From assembly GCA_038503035.1 (NCBI GenBank), contig JAVSML010019068.1, positions 66,021-130,020 on the forward strand: 64,000 nucleotides of DNA, written 5' to 3'. The notes below the pieces were generated by a model. It had not been told where the DNA came from and did no database searches. It was given only the letters and a program-made list of their open reading frames with translations. Below, in pieces: positions 47,101-59,100 of the stretch (positions are counted from its first letter, which is position 1; each line of letters begins with the position of its first letter). A program made the position numbers and the translations under genes. The stretch comes from Crocodylus rhombifer (lineage: Eukaryota; Chordata; Crocodylia; Crocodylidae).

Positions 47101-50100
47101 GAGTTTGACAGCCCAGTTCTAGTGCAAGTAAAGTTGGAACCAAAAAAAAATTAAAGAAACATTAAGCAAAAATGGGGAAACATACACTTTAAACATTCGG
47201 CAGTAAGTTACATAAATGCTACAGAAGGGATTTCTTTAGATTATTTCATAGCCAGTATCCTTTTTATGTATTATTGTGTTTAATTTTTAATTAAAATTAC
47301 TTAAACCTACATCTTGTTTTCTACCAAATTGTAAGAATCTTAAAGTTAGTTTAATTTTGAGCCTAAGCTATTCAATTGTGTCCCCTTAGAACACAGGTGG
47401 GCAAAATCTGCCCCGCGGGCCATATCTGCCCTGCCAGGCACTTTCATCTGGCCTGCGGTGCACCCCCAACGAATTGTGCCCAGCCCTTCCACCCATGAGG
47501 GTGGGAGCGAGGTACCTATACCAGCCCCCAACCTATCCTATTATGACGGCTCCATTGTGGGCGGAAAAGCCAGCCCCACTATCATGGGACAGGCTGCTGC
47601 TGCAGGCTTCCCCCACATCCTGCTCCCTCTAGGCAGCAGATAAGGAAGTGGGGGGGGGGGGCTGGGCTGCAGCTGGGCAGGAGCATGGAGTGTGGGACTG
47701 GTGCTGGCTGCAGTGTGGAGCCCTTGCTCAGGGGATGGCAGCAGCACAGAGCTTGGGTGGGCAGGTCTGGGTGGGTGGGGGAGGGGCATGGGGACCCTCC
47801 CACACTCCTCCCATGCTGGGCAGCTCTGGCAGGCAGGGCGGGGAAGGGCAGCAGCAACAGCAGCAGGGGTGGGGTGTGCTCTGTTTGGTAGGCGTGTCTG
47901 GATCCTGACTCCAGCCAGCACTGCGAGAAGTGCAGGCCCTGCTGGGCCATTTGTTTCTCCAGCGCTTGCAGGGCACAGGAGGGAAGCCCCAGGCACTGGA
48001 GGGGCTGGGGCGGGGAAAGCAGTTAACTCCAATGTGTGGGGCTTCCCTCCTATGACCTGCCAGTGCAGGAGGAGTGCCAGGGAAACAAATGGCCTGGCAG
48101 GGGCTGCGCTCCTGCTGTAATGTGCAGCGCTGGTCAGAGCCAGGCACCAGCGCCCCACCTGCTGCTGCACCATGGGGGCAGTGTGGGTGGGGTCCCCACA
48201 TCCCTCCCTCACACCTCACAAACCACACACAGGCGCACACACCCCTCCCCCCAGTGTTGCCTGCAGTTACTGCAGGAGAGGACAGTGTTCCAGAGCCACA
48301 CACCCACAACCCCCAACATAACCTATCCCCCCCACACCCCACAACTGCCACAACCCCCCAATATACCCTATGCCCCCCACACCCACCACAACCCCCAACA
48401 TACCCTATGCCCCCCACACCCACCCCCCACAACTGCCACAACCCCCCAACATACCTTATGCCCCCCCCCACACAGCCACACAACCCCTCAACATAACCTA
48501 TACCCGCCACACAGCCACACCCCACCACACACGCACATACCCACAGCCCATCATACACCCCCCTACTATGCACCCCTCCCCCCACACACACAGTATAGAA
48601 GACTAAGATTGTTGAGTTATTATGCAATCACCTCTATATGTATGCAAACACAAATCATGAAAAAATATTTTTTTGAATAAAATTAAAATATATGTTACAG
48701 TAGGTGTTTGATTTGTACTGCATGATTTTTTTTTCTGGTTCTAAGATGGCAACACTCCCCTCCCGAAAGGAGTATTTCCAGGAGGCAAGGGGAGGGACTT
48801 CTGGTGGCAAAGGTCAGGAGAAGAGGTGGGACTTCCGGTCCCAAGATTGCGGCCAGAGGGCAGGGCACCTGTCAAGGGGTGGGGCTACCCATGTTGGCCC
48901 TTGACAGCTCACCAAACCTCGTTAAGTGGCCCTCCACCCAAAATAATTGTCTGCCCCGCCTTAGAAATTACCTCTGTATGCAAGAGGCAGGGAAGAGGAA
49001 TTTCTTAAATCGTTCTCTATGAAAGCAGACTGCCTCCAGACCTGGTGTCAAGTCCTAAGTTTCAAGCACTCATGTGATTCCTTCACAATGAATATGAATT
49101 CCTAAAGCAGAGGCCAACCTGAGCTAGCCTTCCTTAAGATGACTGTTGGGATATCCAAACCAACTGTCAAAAGAAAAATGTAACTGGAGAAATTCTCTCC
49201 ATGGTAACGCTTATGTAACTTAGCAGCAATAATGGCTGGATGTGCATAAGCCAGCAACCACTTCCATGGCTCTGGCTGAACAAAAGCAGTAGAAAATCTG
49301 CTCAATCAGGGAGACAGGCTGGATCAAGAAACACCTGGGAAGAGTTCTCTGTGCTAGCCACTGGAGTAATATAGCTGTAAAGGGAAGGCATAGCGAGGAG
49401 AGGATTTAGGAATGCCAGGCAGCAACTCCTGGTTTCTGGAAAGAATAAGCTACGTCACCACGGTAAACTTACTTTGCCCAGCAGCAGCACCCTCAAAACG
49501 CATTGCACTGCTCTGTGAAGGCTGGTTCCTTAACCAGCAGTGCGGCCAAATCCAGACTTTACTCGGGAAAAATAACTAGAATTAAAAAGGGCCAATTAGC
49601 TTGACCTATTTAGCCTGTTTGCAACACCACTGTTACTGGTTTAGCACATGCTGAGCAGTGCAGTATGTGGCGGGTGCTGGTGCAAGGTGCAGCAAGTTTA
49701 CTGTAGAGAAGAGCCCAAAGAGGCTATAAAATATGTGTATGGTGGGAATCCTGAACTGGTTTGATTTTTAGTGTATTTTTTGAACCTAAAATTTTGTAGC
49801 AATAGGGAGCTTTATTTGACAGATTGGACACTAAATTGCCTCACTGCCTTATAGTATAGCTCAGTCAAATATAGATAAGATAATACTAATACTTCATATG
49901 CCTGTTTTGCTCTCTTTCTTCTTTCACCTCATGGTTTCATCTTATTAATAATGAATGTCTTAATGTTAATTAGAGTTCATATCAGTTACCCTGTTATAGC
50001 TGGGTACAAAGGATTACTGTCTGGGATTAGCCCAATGGTCTTACAAATACTTTATTTTGTTTGTTACAGTGGCCAATACCAGATGTTTCTGTTTTTGTGC

Positions 50101-53100
50101 TGCCCTGGTCATTCCTCCTCAGCTACACTATTGTTGAGGAGATTAGTCTAAGGAACAGGGTCAGCACCCCATGGCCCTTTGGCTAGATTTTCATCAAACC
50201 ATAGAAAATGAGGGTTGGAAGGGACCTCAGGAGGTCGTCTAGTCCAACCCCCTGCTCAAAGCAGGACCAGCCTCATCTAGATTATCCCAGCCAAGGTTTT
50301 GTCTAGCTGGGTTTTGAAAACCTCCAAGGATGGGTATTTCACCACCTCTCTGGGTAACCTGTTCCTGTATTTAACTACCCTCCTAGTGAGAAAATTCATC
50401 CTAATATCTAACCTAAACTTCCGTTGCTGAAACTTGGGACTCTTGCTCCTTGTTCTGTCATCTGCCACCACTGAGAACAGTCCAGCTCCATCCTCTTTCG
50501 ACCCTTGCTTCAGATAGTTGAAGGCTGCTATTAAGTCCTCTCTCAGTCTCCTCTTCTCTAGACTTAATAAGCCCACTTCCCTCAGTCTTCCCTCATAAAT
50601 CATGTCCCCCAGTCCCATCATTTGTCATCCTCTGCTGGACTCTCTCCAATTTGTCCACATCCTTTCTGTAGTGGGGGGCCCAAAACTGAACACAGTACTC
50701 CAGATGTGGCCATCAGCCTTCTTGGCAACAAGGGCACACTGTTGGCTCATATTCAGCTTATTGTCCACTGTAACTCCTAGGTCCATTTCTGCAGAGCTGC
50801 TGCCCAGCCAGTCAGCCCCCAGCCTGCACCAGTGCATGGGATTGTTCCGGCCTAAGTGCACTTGTCTTTGTTGAACCTCAGGAGATTCCCTTTAGCCCAA
50901 TGCTCCAATTTATCTAGGTCACTTTGAATCCTAGCTCTATCCTCCAGTGTATCAACTACTCCCCACAGCATGGTGTCATCTGCAAACTTGCTGAGGGTGC
51001 ACTCTGTGCCATCTTCCAGGTTGGTGATGAAGACATTGAACAGAAATGGCCCCAGGACTGACCCTGGAGCACTCCACTTGATACCACTTGCCAACTAGAC
51101 ATTGAGCCATTGATTACTACTCTTTGAGCCCGATGCTCCAGCCAGTTTTCTATGCACCTTACAGTCTATTCATCCAGCCCATACTTCCTTAGCTTGCCTG
51201 TGAGGATGTTGTGGGAGACTGTATCAAAAACCTTGCTAAAATGGAACACCACATGCACTCATCTCCTTGCATCCACAGAGCCAGTCATCTCATCAGAGAA
51301 GGCAATCAGGTTGGTCAGGCATGACTTGTTCCTGGTGAATCCATGCTGACTGTTTCTAATCACCTCCTTCTCCTCCAGGTGCTTAGAAATGGATTCCTTG
51401 AGGATCTGCTCCATGATTTTTCCAGGGACTGAAGTCAGGCTGACTGGTCTGTAGTTCTCAGGATCCTCCTTTTCCCTTTCTTAAATATGGGCACTATGTT
51501 TGTCCCTTTCCAATCACCTGGGACCTTTCCTGATCACTATGAGTTTTCAAAGATGATGGCCAATGGCTCTGCAATTACATCAGCCAACTCCTTCAGCATC
51601 CTTGGATGCATCCCATCTGGCCCCATGAACTTGTACACGTCCAGCTTTTCTAGGTATTAAACCGCCCCTCAGTCTTCTCTTCACCAGACTAAATAAGCCC
51701 AGTTCCCCCAGCCTCTCATAAGTCATGTCCCCCACCCCCCTCACCATTTTTGTTGCCGTCCACTGGACTCTCTCCAATTTGTCTACAAATTGTAGGTCTT
51801 GGCCTGTGCTATGCTGCAGCTGGGCGGCAAGGGCTTTGGTGAAGGGGGTGCTCTGCAATGCCATGCTCCAGCTCATTAGAAGTAGGGACCTACCGAACTG
51901 ATGGCAAAAAAGGGTTTCCCTATGTCCCTTCCCTGCCCTCCTGCTGATTGGTGGAGGGGCCCTGCTTGCAACTCACTCTTGATCAGTAGGGAGGTGAAAA
52001 CTGAGGTTTTAAATATGTGCTGTTTTTGCCTCCTGCCACTGGTTGGCTGAGGGGCCCCAGACAGCCCTTCTGTTTGCTGGTGACTTGCTAGTAACTGGTG
52101 GGGAAGCAAAAATGGTGCCACTTTTAAAACCACGGTTTTAGCTCCCCTGCTGTCAGAAGGGAGTGGTGGGGTCCTCCGCTAATCAGCAGGAGGTGGGGAC
52201 AAGGTGTGAGGTGCGCACATAGGAACATAGAAGATTAAAGGAGCTGCTGCGCCTTCTACCTCCCCTGTGACTTCACTAGATCCCTCAGTGAGAAGTGATT
52301 GAGGCAGCTGGGTCTTTGTGCCAGCCTTCCTCAGACCTGAGCTGGGTCATTCTGGCCCACCACCAAAAAACACTGCCAACCCCGGTCTAAGATTATGGAC
52401 AAACATATATTTTTAGTAGTTTCAAATGTGATGGGGGAGTTGTTGCTTGGCAGCGCGCAGCAACTTTTGTGCTGTAACTGTACTCTGTGCCTGATCCTGT
52501 GGAAGCACAAGTGAGACTCTGACCCTGGATGAACCAGGGTCCTAGACTGCAACTATCCCTCTGCTTTTGAAGCCACTATTAAGCGTACATTTATCCATAC
52601 CCTAAGACAAATCACCAAGATACATTTATCTAACAGGTAAAAGAAAGGGTTAGATTAAAACAGGGTTTTAATACATGTTATCTATGCCAGCATCTCCAAC
52701 AATGCCTTTCACTGCCCTGAGACAGGGTAAAGAAAACTCAACATAATATTATTCAAATGAAGGAGTGTCAATGAAGTAATAGGTTTCAGATGCATCCATT
52801 TGTCTTGAATAACCACAGATTAAACTGAAGCTTTGGTAACAACATAAAGAGATTCTGCTTTTAAAGAGAAATTCAGTGACTTGTTATGGTCTGCTTCGGC
52901 CAGGAGTTTCAAGGAACGCGTCTGTCCCTGGAGAAACTCTCCCACAAACAAAAAATTCTTGACTTAATCTTCAAAGCCCTCAATAATTTAGATCCTCTTT
53001 ACCTATGAATGCTGGTTACCTTATCACAAAGGCAGTTCCCATTTTTGTCTTGCTTCGGATTCCAAACGTTTCTCTTACCAGCACCTTCCTCCTTTCTCCC

Positions 53101-56100
53101 ATGATACTCTTTGCAATGGGTAAAACTCCCATGCAGAATCCACAAAGCTTCCACCTTATGGTTCTGGCCTTCAAAAAACTCAGTCATTAATCATTATCCT
53201 TACAGGGAAAACTACAGTCTAACAGGTGAACGGCAGGTTATGATTAGTGTTACATGCAATTCTTAGCCAAGCTCACTGAGGCTAAAAGGAAGATCCCTTT
53301 TGTTCTGGGTGAGTTGCTTTAAACCAAAGGTTTTTCAAAAAGGCTTCTAGCTTTGTTGTAATAATTTATTTACATTTTAATTTGCATTTCTAGGTTTTAT
53401 TTTCCTGCAAAAAGGATGATTCTCAGGCTGGTAATCATTAATACAGGTTGATCTGCAATTAGCCATTACACTCATTATAGCCTTTACATTAAATCTGACA
53501 CATTTTGCTAACTAGAGTATGATTGAGACATATATATTTTCAGCAATTATATAAATTTTAGAGTCAAATGGTTAATGTTTCTATGCTATGTTAGACACTG
53601 GAGAACAGCATTTCTTATTTGTGTAGTTAATTTTACTCATGGTTTGATTCGAGCTATTTTTGAACGGAAACTGGCATTTGATTAAAATGCAGAAAACCCA
53701 TATTTATCCATTGTCCATTGGTTAAATAAAACTACATTAAACATGCTGGCTGTGTAAGAAAATGTGTTGCTTTTAATACTAAATGATGTACTAAACAAAC
53801 AAAGCCTTATCTGTTGATAGTGAAATGAACTGATTATTGCTGGTCACCAAGCAAGTTAGTAGATCTGTGCTTCTCATACCTACTTGATCTTTATAGACTG
53901 GAAAAGGGAAACAAGTTTTCCTGCTTTTTCAGCCCTGAATAAGGTAGTAATTACACTGAGCGTATGGACAAACCCATGTCTGGCATGGCTTGAAAAGGCC
54001 AGAGCAAGGAGGCAGTGGGAGTGGAGGTGGGGGTGGGGATCAAGTTGAAGGAGCTGTTACTCTGTAAGCCTCTGGGGCTGCATATGTAGCAAAATTGCTC
54101 CAGCTTTAACCCTGCGTCATCTGGGGTCAAAGTTTGGGTGATTAGCTCACCTGTACGGCTACATGCTTATACCCAGATACCACTTTAGCATAACAGTTGC
54201 TGTGGGCTCTTGAGTAGCAGCTCTCTCAACCCTTTGCAAACCTCTCCACTCTATGTTTGTCCATAATAGTGAATAAACTAAAATGAAGAAAATATTCTCT
54301 GCACTTGCAGAACAGGCTACAGCTGTCAGAAGTTTCTAAGAACTGTCCTGGTGACCTTGTCCAGTTCAGTAGTCTGACATTCCTTATATTTTTTGGTAAA
54401 CATTTCCTGCTAGAATATTTACTAAATTTAAATAATTAACAAATTGTATATCATAGAATCATAGAAATTAAGGACTGGAAGGGACCTTGAAAGATCACTG
54501 AATTCAACCCCTGTGCTCTGGACAGGAATACAGCTGAGATCAAATGATCCCAGCAAGGTGTCTGTCCAGTCTCGTCTTGGACTTCCAAGGTTGGGACTGT
54601 ACCACCACCTTTGGAAGTTTGTTCCAGATTCTAGTCACCCTTATGGTAAAGAAGTTCTTCCTTGCATCCAGCCTGAAACCATCCTCTAACAGTTTATGGC
54701 CATTGCTCTTTGTCCTCCCCTGGGGTGCCCTAATGAACAATTTTTCTCCCAGGTCCCGATATTTCCTCCGTTATATACTTATAGATGGCCACCAAGTCCC
54801 ACATCAGTCTTGTCTTCCCCAGCTTAGACAGTCCCAGATCCCTTAGTCTTTCCTCATAAGGTTTGTACTCCAGGCCCTTAATCATTCTTGTGGCCCCTCC
54901 TTGGACCCTTTCAAGATTCTCCATGTCTTTTTTGAAGTGCGGCACCAAGAACTGGACACAGTACTCCACCTGGGGTCTCACCAGTGCCAAGTAGAGAGGA
55001 AGCATCACTTCCTTAGCCCTGCTCAACGCATCGGCTAATGCATCCCAGTATGCTGTAGTCAGCATCGCATCGGCAGCTCATGTTCGTCCTGTGATCAATC
55101 ATAACCCCAAGGTCCCTTTCAGCCATCATGATGGCCAGGACATCTCCTCCTAACCTATATTCATGTCACTGGTTACTTCTCCCCAGATGAAGCACTCTGC
55201 ATTTATCCTTATTGAATTGCATCTGGTTCCACTCTGCCCACCTTTCCAGCTTGTCCAGGTCTGCTTAGATCTGAATCCTATCCCCTAGTGTGACCACTTT
55301 CCCCCATAACTTAGAATCATCTGCAAACTTGGCCAGCGCGCTTTCCACATCCTCATCTAAATCATTGATAGGCCTTACGAGGAGACTCTGGGAACTGGGT
55401 TTGTTCAGTCTGCATAGAAGAAGACTGACAGGTGACTTGATAGCTGCCTACAGGTATGTCAGGGGTGAACATTAAGATCTAGGGGAGCAACTCTTAAAAA
55501 AGGCACCCCTTGGGAGTACGAGGACCAATGGGCACAAGTTAATTGAGGAAAAATTTAGGTTAGACATAAAGAAAAACTTATTTTCCTTTAGGGTATCTAG
55601 AATCTGAAACACACTCCCAGCAGAGGTGGTGAAGCCACCATTCCTGGAGGTGTTCAAGAGGAGGTTGAACAAGTACCTCGTTGAGCTCGATTGACCCCAA
55701 TAACCTCCTGCCCATGCCAGGGGACTGGACTTGATGATTTTACAGGTCCCTTCTGGTCCTTCTAGTCTATGATTCTATGTTGAACAGCACGGGGCCAAGA
55801 ACTGAACCCTGCGGGACACCACTGGCCACCTCCTGTCAAGACGATACAGACTCACATCCACTGTTCCCAACCAGCCTGATCATGGACTCTGCCAGCCCAC
55901 AATCACCCTTTTTTTTTTTTTTATAAGAGCATCATGGGAGACCATATTGAAGGCCTTTTCAAAATCCAAGTATGACATCAACCGTGTCTCCCACATCTAA
56001 GCAGTTCGTTACTTGATCATAGAAGGAGATGAAATTGGTCAGATACAACCTGCCCACGACGAAATCACGTTGGCTATCCTTCAGCATCATGCCTTCTGCC

Positions 56101-59100
56101 AGCCTCTCACAAAATGGACTTACCGTTTTTTCCAAAATTTTACCAAAACATAGTAGGTTACAGCTTTAATATAGGTTACCATGCTTTCAAATTTCATTTT
56201 ATATGGGCTCATTTTTTAAATAAAATGTATTTAAACAATTTAAATTTTAAAATATCAAATTTTAGTCTTCTAAATGTTAAATGGTCTAGGGCAGTGGTTG
56301 ACAACCTTTTGCCCCCGTGGGCCAGAGCTTGTGACCTAGGCCCCTGGGAGAGGCCACAAATCTCTACCCTTCACCTGTGCTTACCCTCACTGGAGAAACC
56401 CAGCCTCTCTGCAGTGAGTGCAAGCATCAGTATGAGAAACAAGAAGGGTTAGAGGAGGATGCTGTGGAGGAGGTGGGCAGCTTTCCACAGCTGTAGGCCG
56501 CCCAGTGCCCCAGCCTGAGTTAGACTTCCCTGGACCAAACACAGGCTGAAGGGTGTACGTTGCTGACCCCTGACTTAAGACAAGATAGTTGCTTACTACA
56601 GTTTATACAATGCCTACCTCAGAAAAATGTGGTTGTAGCCGCTAACATACTACAATGTTATACATATATCAAACAATAATAAAACGGAACGTAATGTTCT
56701 ATAGTATATCACTGAAAATAATTTTAAAATTTAAAACTATTTTAAATAATTTAATTGTAATAATACTTTTACTAATTTTTAAATTAAAAGCAAAATTATT
56801 GATTTTTTTTTCCTCCTTAAACCATATCCTCTGAGTACAACATTTGGAAAATTTTCTGGTGTCCCAAAGGGAACTGTATTGCAAACACTACTAATTTTTT
56901 TTGCAGAAAATTTAACTATCAATACATACCTCATTTAGAGAACTGGAAGGAGCCTCTCTTTGGTTGTGTACAGACAGCTTGGAGCAGGGATGTCCCAGAG
57001 AAGAGCTGCAATATTCTTCACTTAAATCCACATCAGTTTTAGTAGTTTCTGTTGACTTCACCAGAACTTCAAGAGTGTGGTTGAAGCTGTCTGACTTGCA
57101 TAAGGTTTTGCTGAAACCTTCAAAGTCACCCCAACTACCACTGAGTTCTAATGTGCAATTTGTGCTCCCAGAAAATTCTTCACAAGGCTTCCCTCTATTA
57201 TTTCCTCTGCAGAGGCTTTGCTGCATCACTTGAAAATCCACCGTTTCTTCCTTATGTCTGCTTTCATTTACATTATGGTCACCATTTCCCTCACTGTTTT
57301 CACTGAGGGACATATTACCCAATTCAGCAGTAAGAGCCTTCAAAGTTGTCTGGCGTATCAGGTCCGTGGTGTTAGGTTTTTCCATCAGTTGCTGGTTCTG
57401 CATTTTTGAGTTACTATAAGGAATTATTAGTGAATTTTTTAGTGGAGAAAACAGCAAATGAGGTGTAGATGCCTAAAAAGTTCTAGTACTTCCAGAACAC
57501 GATGAAAGTCCTGCCTTCCATATCAAGGCAGTTGGGTAATGTTGCTGGACAAGAACAGTGTGTCCTTCAGTCTCTCCCCCAGACATCAGCACTCTGCTTG
57601 TTATTCAGTGCGACTTTCTTCCCATCCAGGATTTTAGTCTGCAAAGGAAGGATTGTAAATAAAGAGCTCTGTGATAATGGCTGTGTAGAGTTAAGAAAAG
57701 ATAACAGACAAGGCAAGAACAAATGTTCACAAATGTCATGGTGACAACTATTACATTCCACTGTTAAATTCAGGTCTCTATTTGACATTTGCTATGTAGT
57801 CAGTCTCACTGTGTTTCCTGTTGCACAGCCAGTTTGCCCCTTTTTGGTTTGCATGGATTGTTCAAGATTTTTTAAAAGAAGAATGACATTACAGAAGTGC
57901 AAACATTGGCAGGAGTATATATTTAATTTCTATTTTTAGCCTCTTTTTAAATTGCTTAGAGCTCAGTTTGACCAGCTATTGCACACGCAAGGCCTAATTT
58001 ATCATTTTGCACATTAAGAACCAAACGCACAATTTTTTCCCAACGTGTTTGGGAACTCACGTGTTTTAAACGCAATGAAGAGTACAGGTTTCCCTTGCCA
58101 ACTACCAGGGTTCAGCTCCTGAAAGTTCCCATGGTTAACCAGACAAAACACTTATGGGGAAAACGGCAGGTGGCAGCGGGCTGATGCGCAGCCACAGAAA
58201 ACTGTGGTTACTCAAAATCATACACTGTGGTAGCCAAAATGGTATGCAGAGTATTAAGCGCAGATATTCACAACCGTGGCTGGCCTGATGAAAACCTGTA
58301 CTAGGACAGCGATTAGCAGAAACTGGTTTGCTGACATCAATCCATTGGGTTCAATCTCCTCAGCCCATTGCGATTTGGCCAGCGCTGGGGCAGGAGATGC
58401 ATAACCCAGGCGCGGTGCAGACAACACTGCTATCAGGCTAAAAACGGATGACAAGAAAGCCTTGCAGCTTGGGATCCTGGGCTAAAAACAAACAGGTCTG
58501 TCCTGGGTGTGATTCTCCCAGGCTGCGATTCCCATCCAAACAGGTGGGGCCAGCTGTTTACACAGGCGGCTAGAAGGGCTATAATAAACTCAAATTAGTC
58601 TGTGTAAGAGAAAGAGTCATCTCCATCATTCGGGGCAGTAAAAGTGGGGCAACAGGCCTGTAGGTCGGCAGGATCCTGGAATAAAAGGCTTTATCTCGGG
58701 GAGAAATCGGAGTCTGTTTCCAGCTGGAAATCATGCTGCTTCCCTGGGCTGACTGGGGCCCCTTGCTACCTGTCCCGGCTGTCCCAGCCTGTGGCGCCAG
58801 GTGACATCCCCAGGAGAAACCCACGGGTGCTTTTATCACCCGGTGACAAGCCGTGGGCTCTGCTGCTCCAGGGCCCCTCACAACTGCCGCAAAGGCCAGG
58901 CCTGGTCTAGCCTCAGCCCTAGGGCAGGGGTCCCCTAATGAGGGAGGCCGGGGCCGGGGCCGGGGCCGGGGCCTGTCAGTCACAGCCTGGGATCACCTGC
59001 ACTTGGTGGGGGCGGGGCCCTGCCTCAGTTTCCCCCCTCCATGCAGGCGGAGTGTAGCCTGTGCCCCTCCTCGCTCCCCGCGGCAGCGCAGGACTCGGAC

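Noticed and set aside
48300..48600. Possible CRISPR-like repeat array
   Set aside because: Units vary in length, lack unique spacers, and the DNA is vertebrate.
47541..48680. Frames of 214 to 299 codons on both strands
   Set aside because: They run through a hAT interior and a C-rich minisatellite; the peptides are low-complexity Pro/His/Thr or Gly/Cys/Val runs.
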